Assembly (NCBI GenBank): GCA_023150935.1
Contig: JAKLJW010000009.1
Span: 1-64,000 of the forward strand
Origin: Candidatus Binatia bacterium
Lineage (GTDB): Bacteria; Desulfobacterota; Binatia; HRBIN30
Direction of reading: 5' to 3'
DNA: 64,000 nt
Positions 17,905 through 26,936 of the stretch are shown one piece after another; position 1 is the first letter of the stretch; the number at the start of each line of letters is the position of its first letter. The translations under genes were made by a program, and so were the position numbers. Below the pieces are notes generated by a model. That model was not told where the DNA came from. It ran no database searches and saw only the letters and a list, made by a program, of their open reading frames with translations.

Positions 17905-19380
17905 TCACGCGCGCTCCGAACAACAGAGCCGCACCAGCTCCCGCACCTGGGCAGCGTTAGCCTGATCGAGATGGAGCACCAGATCGATGGCCCGTTCCAT
18001 CTTCTCTTTGCGCAGCGTGTAACGCGTCTCCCGCCGGAACTTCTCTTCGACGCTGCGCCGCCGCTCGTCGGCCGAGCGACCCGCACCGCCGAAGGGCACT
18101 TCCTGCTCGGCTTCGAAGTGCTTTCCATCTTCCATATCGACGCGCACTCGCGCCCCGAACGAGGCCTTGAAGCCGGCCAGATCGACGGTACCGAGATCGA
18201 GCTGCCAGCGTTCCTCGCCGCCTTCGCCGACACTGCGCACCAGTGCCCGCTCGCGCATCCGGTCCGCCATCGCCTCGTCGAGATCCACCGTTACTCGGCG
18301 CGCCAGCTCCCAGACGGCAGCGTCACGAATCCGCTCGCGGGAGAATTGCCGCGCCGTGAGCTCTCGGTCGCTGAGCGCCACGGCCACGTTGTACCCGACC
18401 GTGAAATTGAGCGTCGACGGCAGGCTGTCGACCCCACGCAAATACGGCGCCGCCAGCGCATCCATGCCCAGGGTCAGCGGTCCGGCCCCCACGTGTACCG
18501 ACTTCACTTTGCGTGCATCGATGTTGTGCTGGCGGACCAGAGCCAGCACGCAGTCGATCGCGGTGTCGATATAGGCGCAGCCCGGATAGTTCTTGAACGA
18601 CAGCGTATCGCTCAGCCAGACGCGTCCGAGGCCCTCGAACGCCCCCATGAGCGGCTGTGTCCCGAGGCTCCTGACCAGCCCGTCCTCGTGTTCGATGATG
18701 GCGTCGAACCCCTGCAGTCCAGCTGCCGCGAACTGCGCGGCCTGCACACCGGTCGGGGCCGTCATGGCCGCGAGTAACACTTTGGCATCCGACCCGAAGA
18801 ACGCGGGCCGCAACGGGCAAGTTGGCTGCCCGAGGGCCAGACCGAGCGCCGCGCAGGTACGCGCGGCGTCGAGCCCAAGTACCCGCGCCGTCGCCAGAGC
18901 GCCGCCGGCAAGATGGATGAAGCTCCATTGCTGACCATTGTGCGGTCCTAGGACCACAGCAGCGCCGAGGCGTCCCCCCACTTCGTTCGCCAGAGTCTGA
19001 ATCAGAAGGAAGTCCTTGCCGCTCACACCGATCTTTTCCGCCAGGGCCAGGGTCACCAGGACCGACGAATGCCCGGTGTGCCCGGCGAACAGGTAGTCGT
19101 CGTAGTCCAACGCCATACTGAGTGCGGCGTTGCCCATGATCGCCGTGTGCAACGGCATGCGTTCGCCCGTCGGAATGAAGGTCGCGTCTTTACCGGCGGG
19201 CCAGTCGCGCAGGGCCTTGGTCACTACCTTTCCGGCCTCGGAAAAATGGCCCGCGTGGACCGCAGCCAGAACGCTGAGAATCTGGTTCTTGGCCTCCTCG
19301 ATAACGCGTCGCGGGATGTCCTCGAAGCGGGTCTGCGCGACCCAGGCGGCGATCCGCTCGGTCACCCTGGCGTTACTCAT
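17905..19380 (-). CDS. MmgE/PrpD family protein
   Basis: This family includes 2-methylcitrate dehydratase and cis-aconitate decarboxylase, but the substrate here is not evident. The 491 residues show the all-helical N-terminal domain with LDYDDYLFAGHTGHSSVLVTLALAE, the segment GPHNGQQWSFIHLAGGALATARVLGLD, and the C-terminal lid with SDTLSFKNYPGCAYID. The ATG at 19380 follows GAGAGGAG at good spacing; the upstream in-frame ATG adds 13 non-conserved residues. No methylcitrate synthase or other prp gene is next to it, so a methylcitrate role is not supported by context. Confidence 0.88.
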   Translation of the reverse strand: MSNARVTERIAAWVAQTRFEDIPRRVIEEAKNQILSVLAAVHAGHFSEAGKVVTKALRDWPAGKDATFIPTGERMPLHTAIMGNAALSMALDYDDYLFAGHTGHSSVLVTLALAEKIGVSGKDFLLIQTLANEVGGRLGAAVVLGPHNGQQWSFIHLAGGALATARVLGLDAARTCAALGLALGQPTCPLRPAFFGSDAKVLLAAMTAPTGVQAAQFAAAGLQGFDAIIEHEDGLVRSLGTQPLMGAFEGLGRVWLSDTLSFKNYPGCAYIDTAIDCVLALVRQHNIDARKVKSVHVGAGPLTLGMDALAAPYLRGVDSLPSTLNFTVGYNVAVALSDRELTARQFSRERIRDAAVWELARRVTVDLDEAMADRMRERALVRSVGEGGEERWQLDLGTVDLAGFKASFGARVRVDMEDGKHFEAEQEVPFGGAGRSADERRRSVEEKFRRETRYTLRKEKMERAIDLVLHLDQANAAQVRELVRLCCSERA

Positions 19381-19474
19381 GCGAGCATCTCCTCTCGTTC
19401 CCGGTGTCAGACCCTTCATACTGTAGCGCAGCGCCGGCGCAAAACGCCCGCCGCTCGGCTTCGCCGGGCCGAGA

Positions 19475-20023
19475 TCAAGCGCCCGGTGCCGAATCCGCCA
19501 GCGCCAACAGGTGAAAGGCCGTCACGGTCAGGGCGTTCGACACCCCGCCGGAGCGCATGAGATCCGGTATCGCCGCGAGAGGAACCGTCACCACTTCAAG
19601 CTCCTCGGTGCCGTCCCACTGCGGTGGGCCCGCCGGCGTCACGTCGCGGGCGACAAAGATGTGGCAGTGGTTGTTCATGATGGCCGGGTTAGGATGCACC
19701 ACCCCCAGCGGCTCGACCCGGCGTGCGGCGTACCCCGTCTCCTCGCGTAACTCACGCTCCGCCGCCACGGCCGGAGAGGCGTCGGTCGGATCGACGATGC
19801 CCGCCGGGACCTCGAGAGTCAGCGCCCGAACGCCGTGGCGGAATTGGCGGACCATGACAACGCGGCCATCCGATGTCAGCGGCACGATATTGACCCAATC
19901 CGCCGACTCGATCACGAAGAAGTCGAACTCCTGTCCCGTGCTCTGCGATCGATTGCTGTCACGGCGCACAGAAAAAATGCGGCATCGACAGATCACCTCG
20001 GAGAAGCGGGTGTCCCAGTGCAT
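19475..20023 (-). CDS. Nudix hydrolase, ADP-ribose pyrophosphatase-like
   Basis: Probably hydrolyses ADP-ribose or a related nucleoside diphosphate. The fold signature MVRQFRHGVRALTLEVPAG leads into a Nudix box GIVDPTDAS...RELREETGY. The box has one more residue than the standard spacing, and Asp replaces the first Glu. HPNPAIMNNHCHIFVA is typical of the ADP-ribose subfamily. The ATG at 20023 is preferred over a GTG at 20047, although neither has a strong Shine-Dalgarno sequence. 182 residues. Confidence 0.88.
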   Translation of the reverse strand: MHWDTRFSEVICRCRIFSVRRDSNRSQSTGQEFDFFVIESADWVNIVPLTSDGRVVMVRQFRHGVRALTLEVPAGIVDPTDASPAVAAERELREETGYAARRVEPLGVVHPNPAIMNNHCHIFVARDVTPAGPPQWDGTEELEVVTVPLAAIPDLMRSGGVSNALTVTAFHLLALADSAPGA

Positions 20024-20178
20024 CGCCGTCAGAAAAGCCCGCGGCACGCGGTCGACAGGCGGTCCATGACCGCGGCCGCCCCAGCGACAGGCACGGCCCG
20101 CTCCGCTGCCCTCTTATCGAGGGAACCGGGAATCACCGCATACGGTGGGTTTATGAACATGGCGCGATCCCTTCACCG

Positions 20179-20682
20179 CTAAACGGGGCCCGGCGCCGCC
20201 GGGGTAAGGCGATCGATGGCACGCTCGAGACAGGCCTTGATCTCGTCACGGCAAGCCGCGTACACCGCGTCGCCGCCGCCCACCGGGTCTTCTATGTCGC
20301 CCTCGCCACCGGCAAATGCCTTCAGGGTAAACACCGGCTTGCCCGCAGCCTCCGGAAATGCCTCGTGCAGCATGCGCACCTGCTCCGCGGTCATGGCGAG
20401 TATGAGATCGGCATCGGCAATGAGATGGCGGTTGCGCTTGAGATCCGTGGATACCGTGTCGGCCGGCACATGGATACCGTCCTCGCGCAGTACGAGGCGC
20501 GCGTCCATCGACACCAGCGCCCCGTCGCGTGCGTATGCGGCCACGCCGCCGGATTCCACCGTAAGTTGTTTATCGAGGGCCCGCTCCGCCAGCATCTTCT
20601 TCAGCAACGCCTCCGCAATGACGCTGCGGCTCGTGTTGGCGTGGCAGATGAAGAGGATCTTTCGATAAGTCCGCACGGGCAT
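20179..20682 (-). CDS. low-molecular-weight protein-tyrosine-phosphatase family protein
   Basis: The P-loop CHANTSR (C-x5-R, Cys13) sits right after the first beta strand (RKILFI), as in LMW-PTP, and the general-acid Asp is in DIEDPVGG near the C-terminus. LIADADLILAMTAEQVRML is the usual helix between them. 167 residues from the ATG at 20682. The longer reading frame upstream enters the SDR gene and is not conserved. In other bacteria relatives dephosphorylate Tyr/Arg residues or reduce arsenate; the single P-loop Cys context does not decide between these. Confidence 0.88.
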   Translation of the reverse strand: MPVRTYRKILFICHANTSRSVIAEALLKKMLAERALDKQLTVESGGVAAYARDGALVSMDARLVLREDGIHVPADTVSTDLKRNRHLIADADLILAMTAEQVRMLHEAFPEAAGKPVFTLKAFAGGEGDIEDPVGGGDAVYAACRDEIKACLERAIDRLTPAAPGPV

Positions 20683-20729
20683 CGACCGGGGCCGGCGCAA
20701 ACGCCGGCCCCGGTAGTCCCTGAGTGGCG

Positions 20730-21668
20730 CTACATGCCTTCGGAAAAGACGTCCGCCATGCTTTCCTTGCGGGTGATTCCCTTGTTCAGCTCCGCCTTCA
20801 GTTTGGCGCCGAGCGACTCGGGTTCCCACGTGGCACGCTGTTGCACCTTGCCCGCCGAGTGCCAGCCTTTCATGAGCCAGACGGTGCCGCCACCGACGCG
20901 GAAGACCTCGCCATGCACATCGGCGGCGTCATCGCTCCCCAGCCAGGCGACCAGTGGCGCGACGTTGCGTGGGCTGAAGACGTCGAATTCGCCCTCTTTG
21001 ACCTCCTGACCCATGAGCGCCGCGGTCGACGGCGTCGCTTCGACGGTCAGTCGCGTGCGCGCCACGGGAGCGATGGCGTTGCACGTCACGCCATACTTCG
21101 CCATCTCGCGGTCGATGGTGATCGCCATGAGCGCCACGGCCGCCTTGGCGGCACCGTAGTTGGACTGGCCGACGTTGCCGAGCAGGCCCGAGTCGGACGA
21201 CGTATTGATCACGCGCCCATTGAGGACGTTGCCCTTCTTGTGCTCCTCGCGCCAGTATTCGCAGGCGTGTCGAGTCATGTTGAAGGTACCCTTCAAATGG
21301 ACGGCAAGGACCGCGTCCCAATCCTCCTCGCCCATGTTGAAGATCATCCGGTCACGCAGAATACCGGCATTGTTCACGACAATGTTCAGCTTGCCGAACG
21401 TGTCGACGGCGCACTCGATGATGCGTTTCGCACTCTTGAAGTCGGAGACGCTGTCGCCGTTGGCAACTGCTTCGCCGCCCGTCTTCTTGATCTCGTTGAC
21501 AACCTCCTGCGCCGGGCTGGTGCTCGCCCCGGAGCCGTCGAAGTGGGCGCCGAGATCGTTGACGACGATCTTCGCGCCGTGCGCGGCCATCAGGAGTGCC
21601 TCCTCGCGGCCGATTCCTCGACCCGATCCGGTAATGACCACAACCTTGCCTTCCAGCAGACGTGCCAT
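20730..21668 (-). CDS. short-chain dehydrogenase/reductase
   Basis: NAD(P)-dependent oxidoreductase of the classical SDR family. TGSGRGIG (cofactor loop), NNAG, catalytic Ser in NTSSDSG and the YxxxK motif in SNYGAAK are all present. The phrase VVNDLGAHFDGSG after the loop resembles SDRs that act on 3-hydroxyacyl thioesters, such as the MFE-2-type beta-oxidation reductases. 312 residues from the ATG at 21668, which has GAAGGAGGG upstream. The C-terminal extension with WLMKGWHSAGKVQQ... suggests an acyl-CoA or steroid substrate. The exact substrate is unknown. Confidence 0.9.
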   Translation of the reverse strand: MARLLEGKVVVITGSGRGIGREEALLMAAHGAKIVVNDLGAHFDGSGASTSPAQEVVNEIKKTGGEAVANGDSVSDFKSAKRIIECAVDTFGKLNIVVNNAGILRDRMIFNMGEEDWDAVLAVHLKGTFNMTRHACEYWREEHKKGNVLNGRVINTSSDSGLLGNVGQSNYGAAKAAVALMAITIDREMAKYGVTCNAIAPVARTRLTVEATPSTAALMGQEVKEGEFDVFSPRNVAPLVAWLGSDDAADVHGEVFRVGGGTVWLMKGWHSAGKVQQRATWEPESLGAKLKAELNKGITRKESMADVFSEGM

Positions 21669-21854
21669 TGCTGCAACACCCTCCTTCGTGGGAAATCGAT
21701 CGTGTGGCTCGGCGGTGGCAGCCGTCAGGCGCAACGCGACAGAGCGGGCTGACTCTGCGGCAAAGGTATTGTCTTGTCAAGGTAGCGGGCGGCGACCCGC
21801 GGGGCGTTTTGACCAGCCGTGCCCGAGAGCTTATCATGCCCGTGGGTTCGCGTT

Positions 21855-22010
21855 ATGCGCCAATTCATTTACGGACTGATCCTCGGTGCCGCGGCGATGT
21901 TCGCTTACGAGCGGCTCGACCCCCCGGCGATTCTCGCTTATCTCAACGCCGCCACCGAGTCGGCGGTGGAATCCACTTCCGGTTACGGCGGTCGCGACAA
22001 GGCGCGGTGA
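21855..22010 (+). CDS. small membrane protein, unknown function
   Basis: 51 residues: MRQFIYGLILGAAAMFAYERLD forms one N-terminal membrane segment, followed by a short polar tail rich in Ala/Ser/Thr. It lies on the plus strand between the SDR and the thrombospondin-3 protein. No good ribosome-binding site is visible, and I recognise no family. The frame is plausible because the hydrophobic segment is followed by an ordered-looking tail, but it could be a chance ORF. Confidence 0.45.
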   Translation: MRQFIYGLILGAAAMFAYERLDPPAILAYLNAATESAVESTSGYGGRDKAR

Positions 22011-22036
22011 GACGCGACCGGAGAGGAGCCGGTCGA

Positions 22037-22885
22037 TCAGCGCAGCGCCACGAGCATGCGCCCACAGCCCGAACGGGCGGCGCGGCGCATCACCGCAATA
22101 CTCTCCTCGCGAGACAGCCGGCCCTGAGCCCGCCACGCTCGCGTTGCCCGCGATACACAGCGCAAGTAGCCGCGCGGACCGGTCCATTCCCCACCCGCCC
22201 GCGGCCCGTCGCACGGACACAGGTCGACCAACGCACAGCCGTCCGCGGTCAGCGGCGACACCGCACCCGCGGGCGTCGCCGGACACGCATCGCAGTCGTC
22301 GCCCACGCCGTCACCGTCCCCGTCGCGCTGATCGGGGTTGGCGAGGTGGGGACAGTTGTCGGCACTATCGAGGATGCCGTCGGCATCGAAGTCCGGGCCG
22401 TCGGGCGCGACCTCCGACGCGGACAGCACCAGCAGGTAGGTTTTCGCCGCCGCGCGGGGCGACGAAAGCACGATGGCGATTCCGGTCGGCGAAACGACCT
22501 GTCGTTGCCCGCTCGACAGCAACACGGTTTCGCCGTCGATGCGCACATCGAGAACCATCGCCTGCCGGTCCGGCCCCACGGTTTGAAGGAAGCCCTGCCC
22601 GACGACGCTATGGCTTTCGCTCGACAGATCGACCCCGGTCACGGCCGCGAAGTCGACCAGAGTTTGCCCCGGAACGACGGTAACTTCGAACCAACCCGAC
22701 AACGGCTCTGGAGGCGCCGGGGCTTCGTTGCAAGGCAAGCAGACGGCGGTGATCGAGCTGCCTGGACTTAACAGGTAGCGCCGGGTATCGGCCGCGGCCG
22801 GGGTCAACCACGTCGCAACCAGTCCGACGGCAAGGAGGGCTGCCCCGACGAGTCGGAGAAAGCGGCAGCCATGATGCTGGGTCAT
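22037..22885 (-). CDS. secreted thrombospondin type-3 repeat protein
   Basis: 282 residues with a signal peptide (about 1-32, cleavage near AAA-D). The N-terminal half is an unrecognised beta-rich domain. [20 protein letters not shown] and [15 protein letters not shown] are thrombospondin type-3 calcium repeats. The C-terminal 60 residues have four Cys and several Arg-rich helices. The start overlaps the ssb stop by one base (TGATG), so it is co-transcribed with ssb although functionally unrelated. Probably an extracellular calcium-stabilised protein. Confidence 0.8.
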   Translation of the reverse strand: MTQHHGCRFLRLVGAALLAVGLVATWLTPAAADTRRYLLSPGSSITAVCLPCNEAPAPPEPLSGWFEVTVVPGQTLVDFAAVTGVDLSSESHSVVGQGFLQTVGPDRQAMVLDVRIDGETVLLSSGQRQVVSPTGIAIVLSSPRAAAKTYLLVLSASEVAPDGPDFDADGILDSADNCPHLANPDQRDGDGDGVGDDCDACPATPAGAVSPLTADGCALVDLCPCDGPRAGGEWTGPRGYLRCVSRATRAWRAQGRLSREESIAVMRRAARSGCGRMLVALR

Positions 22886-23295
22886 CAGAACGGGATGTCG
22901 TCCTCACCGGCAATGTTGCCGCTATCCGGCTCGCCCGGAGGTAAGCCGACACCCGGCTCCGCGCCCCCGCGGGCACCGCCCAGAAAGCGCACATCGCGGG
23001 CCACAATGTCCGTGAAGTAACGCTTGTTGCCGTCCTTGTCGTCGTACTGGCGGCTCCGAATCGAACCCTCGACGAATACCTGCCGGCCCTTCGCCAGGTA
23101 CTGGCCGCAAGCCTCGGCCTGTTTTCCCCAGACCACGACGTTGTGCCACTCGGTACGTTCCTGGCGGTTACCGTCCTGGTCCGTCCAACGTTCCGAAGTC
23201 GCCACCGGGAACTTCGCTACGGCCTTACCGCTTGGCGTGAACCTGACCTCGGGATCTTTGCCGAGGTTCCCCACGAGTATGACCTTGTTCACCAC
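22885..23295 (-). CDS. ssb: single-stranded DNA-binding protein
   Basis: Binds ssDNA during replication, repair and recombination, and recruits partners through its tail. The OB fold (about 1-105) starts [20 protein letters not shown] and includes [14 protein letters not shown] and [18 protein letters not shown] Gly-rich linker leads to the acidic tip EDDIPF. 136 residues, GTG start. It lies downstream of the araB-like gene with a 98-bp gap that may hold its own promoter. Confidence 0.96.
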   Translation of the reverse strand: MVNKVILVGNLGKDPEVRFTPSGKAVAKFPVATSERWTDQDGNRQERTEWHNVVVWGKQAEACGQYLAKGRQVFVEGSIRSRQYDDKDGNKRYFTDIVARDVRFLGGARGGAEPGVGLPPGEPDSGNIAGEDDIPF

Positions 23296-23393
23296 AATGC
23301 GACGACCCTAACAGAGTCCCGGGGCAACGGGCAAGCAGTCGGAACTCTCAAGTTACCTGAATCAGGGGTGGCGCCGCTGTCCGCGGGGCGGCT

Positions 23394-25058
23394 CTATCGC
23401 GCCGCGCGCAGCGCACGGAGTCGTTGCATGACGCCGTTACCGCCACGACCGAAATATTCGTGCAGAGCGCGGTAGTCGGCAAACAGCCGATCGTAGGTCG
23501 CCCGGTGGCGAGCATGGGGCCGATGCACCACACGCGTGCTCCCGCTCATCCGCTCCGCCGCCGCGGCAATTGTCGGTACACCGCTCGTCTCGGCACCGGC
23601 AGCGGCAGCCCCGAACATCGCGGCCCCCAGTGCACTCGCGTGACCCGAACCGGCCTCCACCAGTTCTCGACCTGTCACGTCCGCGTAAATCCGCAAGAGC
23701 AACTTGTTGCGCTCCGCCAGCCCCCCGCACGCTACCAACTCCTTCACCGCGACGCCGTGCGCCGCGAACGTATCCACGATGACCCGCGTCCCGAACGCGG
23801 TGGCCTCGATCAGGGCCCTATAGATGTCCGCAGCACGCGTCTGTAACGTCGCCCCGACCAGCAGGCCGCTCAGACTCGCATCCACCAGCGGCGTTCGACA
23901 GCCGTTCCACCAATCGAGCGCGAGTAGACCGGACTCTCCGGGTTCCAACTCCGCCGCCTCGCGCTCCAGCAAGTCGTACGACGTCAGGCCGTGCTCAATC
24001 GCCCGGCGCTCGTAGGCCGCTCCGACCCCGTGCGCGACAAACCAGGCGAACAGGTCGCCAACACCCGCCTGCCCCGCCTCGTACCCGAACAGGCCGGGCA
24101 AGATGCCGTCCTCGACGACCCCGCTGATGCCCGGAACGAGGTGCCTCGCGCGGTCCAGGACCATGTGGCAGGTCGACGTCCCGAGGATGAGCACCATGCG
24201 CCCCGGCTCGCTCACCCCGACACCCGGGACCGCGGCGTGCGCGTCGATAGTCGCCGCCGCCACCGGGGTTCCGGGAGCGAGGCCCATCCAGGCCGCCACC
24301 GCCGGGCACAGCCCTCCGACGCGCGTGCCGGGCGGAACGATCTCCCCGGCCAGTTTGGTGTCGTTGAGGCCGTCGAGACGCGGGTCGAGCGCACACAAGA
24401 ACTCGTTGTCGGGATAGCCGAACTCACGCTGCCACAGTCCCTTGTAACCGGCCGCACACGCATTACGCCGCAGGACGCCGGTCATCTGCCAGACGATCCA
24501 GTCGCCCGCCTCGACGATGCGGGCGGCGGCGGCAAACACCTCCGGCGCATCGTTCAAGATCTCGAGCGTCTTGCTGTGGTACCACTCCGAGGACACGACG
24601 CCGCCGTACCGCGGCAGCCACGGCTCGTTGCGCATCCTCGCCACCTCGCAGATACGGTTCGCCTCCGGCTGTGCGGCGTGGTGCTTCCACAACTTCACCC
24701 ACGCATGCGGATTTCCGCGCCACTGCGGAAGCTCGCACAGCGGCCGTCCGTCGCTGTCCGTAGGCAGGATCGTACACGACGTGAAGTCAACGCCGATGCC
24801 GACTATGTCTTCCGCACGCACTCCCGCCTGCTTCACCGCCTCCGGCACCGCCCGCCGCAGCGTCTCCAGGTAATCGTGCGGGTTTTGCAAGGCCCAGTCA
24901 GGCTCCAGCCGGATCGAGGTCCCGGGCAGTCGCGCGGCGACCGTCCCGTCGGCGTAGCCGTGTACGGCACTCCCGAGCACACGGCCCGAGGTCGCCTCGA
25001 CGACGAGGGCGCGGCCCGACTCGGTCCCAAAGTCAATTCCGATTGCGCACTTCGGCAT
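23394..25058 (-). CDS. araB: ribulokinase-type FGGY carbohydrate kinase
   Basis: Phosphorylates a ribulose-type sugar (L- or D-ribulose) with ATP. The N-terminal FGGY motif GIDFGTESGRALVVE, GIGVDFTSCT, the PQWRGNPHAWVKLWKH segment typical of AraB, and the C-terminal ACGGLAERNKLLLRIYADV and SGHASALGAAMFGAA are seen. 554 residues is normal for AraB. The isomerase-like gene upstream on the same strand (15-bp gap) makes a two-step isomerase-kinase unit. No AraD epimerase or AraC regulator is adjacent, so the true sugar is uncertain. Confidence 0.88.
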   Translation of the reverse strand: MPKCAIGIDFGTESGRALVVEATSGRVLGSAVHGYADGTVAARLPGTSIRLEPDWALQNPHDYLETLRRAVPEAVKQAGVRAEDIVGIGVDFTSCTILPTDSDGRPLCELPQWRGNPHAWVKLWKHHAAQPEANRICEVARMRNEPWLPRYGGVVSSEWYHSKTLEILNDAPEVFAAAARIVEAGDWIVWQMTGVLRRNACAAGYKGLWQREFGYPDNEFLCALDPRLDGLNDTKLAGEIVPPGTRVGGLCPAVAAWMGLAPGTPVAAATIDAHAAVPGVGVSEPGRMVLILGTSTCHMVLDRARHLVPGISGVVEDGILPGLFGYEAGQAGVGDLFAWFVAHGVGAAYERRAIEHGLTSYDLLEREAAELEPGESGLLALDWWNGCRTPLVDASLSGLLVGATLQTRAADIYRALIEATAFGTRVIVDTFAAHGVAVKELVACGGLAERNKLLLRIYADVTGRELVEAGSGHASALGAAMFGAAAAGAETSGVPTIAAAAERMSGSTRVVHRPHARHRATYDRLFADYRALHEYFGRGGNGVMQRLRALRAAR

Positions 25059-25073
25059 CGCCGCGGACCGCCG

Positions 25074-26660
25074 TTAGAGGGTCCCGCAGAACGCCACCGT
25101 GACGCCCAACTCGCCCAGTGCCGCCGCCTTGGCGAACAGGGCACGACGCGCCGCGGCTCTCGTCGGCGCGTAGGCCACCTGAACGTGGTTCGCCTTGTGT
25201 CGCGCCATGAACTGATCCCGCGAGATGCCGCGGAGAACAAGATGCATCATCGGCCACTGCGGAGTGGTCTGCTGCCAGTTGTCTTCCGCCACCTCGGGCG
25301 GCACCGTCACCGACTCGCCAAGGCCTATGTCGCAATGCAATCTCCCTCTGGCGACGAACACTCGGCTCCACACCACCCAGCCCGGCTTGCTGAGCCCCTT
25401 GATCGTACTGCCGCCGAGCGGAAAATACATCGGCGGTTGGCGCTCGCCACGAGCGCCCCCGTATCCGCCAACGAGATGCGCCGGTGGAACCGCCCCGGAG
25501 ATCTCCAGGATCCAGACGAAGCGGTTGCCAATCCATCGCCCCCAGCGCACGTCGTGCAAGGTCGTCTCGGGAGAGAGCCCGAGCCGGGTCCAAAGACGAT
25601 TGGTAAGCAGCGCATCGACGCCGGCGCACTCGTCGACCTCGTTGAAGTGCGGCAGCGCCTGCCCGGCAAACAGCTCGGTCTTGCCGGCCTCGTCGAACAC
25701 CGGCGGGCGTTCGACGTTATTGAGCAGGCCCTCGACCAGATCCGAGGCCGGGGTCAGGTCCTTGAGCCCTTGCTGATACTGAATGCCGATGGTGTCGCAG
25801 CCGTACTCGGCGGCAAGGCGCACCGCAGCAATGTACATCTTGCACTGGGCGAGCACCTGCGCCTCGGTCAGCTCGGTGGCGTCGTCGGTGCCGTAGGCGA
25901 AGGTCATGCCGTGCGCGCCCAGCCAATCGCCAACGGCACGTGCCTCGCGGTCGGCCACCGTGCGCATGCGAGCGAACAGGGCCGACTGGCTGAGGCGCTC
26001 TTTGTGGATGCCAAGAGGATGCAACAGTTCGTCCGGAACGACGGCGTTGTACATGCCCATACAGCCCTCGTCGAAGATGCCCATGATCGACTTGTGCGCA
26101 CGAAAGGCTATGGCCAGAGCAACGCCGAGGCGTGCGGCGCCCCCCGGAATCGTCACGTCCGCAAAGGCGCGAACATGGGATGCGTCGTGGACGATCCTGC
26201 CGGTCTTCAGCCACTTGCGCAGACCTGTCGTGAAGAACGCATCGTCGAAGGTCTCGCTCCAGAGGGTCGAGTACTTCACCCCCGCCTTGGTCAGCGAGCC
26301 GTTGAGGTTCAGCATGCCGACCAGTCCGGGCCACTGCCCGCTCCAGTTCGCCACCGTCAGGATGGGGCCGCGGTGGGTCAGCAGGCCGGGCAGGACGTGA
26401 TGCGTGTACTGCCACACGGCTTCGGCGACGATCAGGGGCGCCGCCGGGGGAATCGCGCGGAAGGCCTCGATGCCGCGCCGCTGGGAGTCGAGAAAGCCGT
26501 GGCGCTGCACCGGGTCGTACCCGTGCGCGCGAACCACGCCCACGCCCTCGCGTGCGAGGGCGCCGCGGAGCTGTTCCTCCATGGCGGCCTGAGCGGGCCA
26601 GCAGTTCCGGTTCGCCGACAGCCTGAGGTCGCCGCTGGCAACGAGATAGACGTTCCTCAT
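25074..26660 (-). CDS. L-fucose/L-arabinose isomerase family protein
   Basis: Likely a Mn-dependent aldose-ketose isomerase supplying the adjacent ribulokinase. The 528-residue product shows GDLRLSANRNCWPAQ near the N-terminus, ANWSGQWPGLVGMLNLNGSL, an IFDEGCMGMYNAVVPDELL segment with the Glu/Asp expected around the metal site, and GCDTIGIQYQQGLKD. It is longer than AraA (about 500), nearer FucI. The ATG at 26660 follows AGAGGAG with six-base spacing; the long upstream extension overlaps the ilvC leader and is not real. The exact aldose cannot be read from sequence. Confidence 0.78.
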   Translation of the reverse strand: MRNVYLVASGDLRLSANRNCWPAQAAMEEQLRGALAREGVGVVRAHGYDPVQRHGFLDSQRRGIEAFRAIPPAAPLIVAEAVWQYTHHVLPGLLTHRGPILTVANWSGQWPGLVGMLNLNGSLTKAGVKYSTLWSETFDDAFFTTGLRKWLKTGRIVHDASHVRAFADVTIPGGAARLGVALAIAFRAHKSIMGIFDEGCMGMYNAVVPDELLHPLGIHKERLSQSALFARMRTVADREARAVGDWLGAHGMTFAYGTDDATELTEAQVLAQCKMYIAAVRLAAEYGCDTIGIQYQQGLKDLTPASDLVEGLLNNVERPPVFDEAGKTELFAGQALPHFNEVDECAGVDALLTNRLWTRLGLSPETTLHDVRWGRWIGNRFVWILEISGAVPPAHLVGGYGGARGERQPPMYFPLGGSTIKGLSKPGWVVWSRVFVARGRLHCDIGLGESVTVPPEVAEDNWQQTTPQWPMMHLVLRGISRDQFMARHKANHVQVAYAPTRAAARRALFAKAAALGELGVTVAFCGTL

Positions 26661-26936
26661 GAGAACTCCTCTGTCCCGGTTCGCCCGGCAGCTCGACCGG
26701 TCCGTTCGGACGCTTCGTGTTAGGGTGCGAAGAAGCGACCTGTCAAGCCGCAACCAGGAAGGAAGAAACCTGCCCGTCGCACGGAGATGACTTCGCGGCG
26801 GCAGCGGATGTCGTCGACGGCGAACGCCGGGGGGCCGGCCGACGGCCTTGACGGCGCGGTTGACACGGGTTTCAACGTCGTCGACAACATTACTCTGGCT
26901 TTTCCATCGACGATCCATGCTCAAGGAGGACGACAC
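26661..26936. other. divergent intergenic region, isomerase-like gene / ilvC
   Basis: The 276-bp region carries promoters for both directions. On the plus strand a TTGACA box is visible. An in-frame extension of ilvC back to 26787 is open but not conserved with KARI N-termini, and the strong ribosome-binding site lies at 26937. Confidence 0.55.
26860..26888 (+). promoter_or_regulatory. putative sigma-70-type promoter of ilvC
   Basis: A perfect -35 box TTGACA (26860-26865) with a weak -10 GACAAC (26883-26888) at 17-bp spacing, about 50 bp before the ilvC ATG. The -10 matches only three of six positions. Confidence 0.35.

Noticed and set aside
17905..19380. Methylcitrate-cycle PrpD
   Set aside because: No prpB/prpC-type genes are nearby, so the family-level name is safer.
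23991..26723. 910-residue plus-strand frame opposite the ribulokinase and isomerase-like genes
   Set aside because: It covers two well-supported minus-strand genes and has no recognisable domain.
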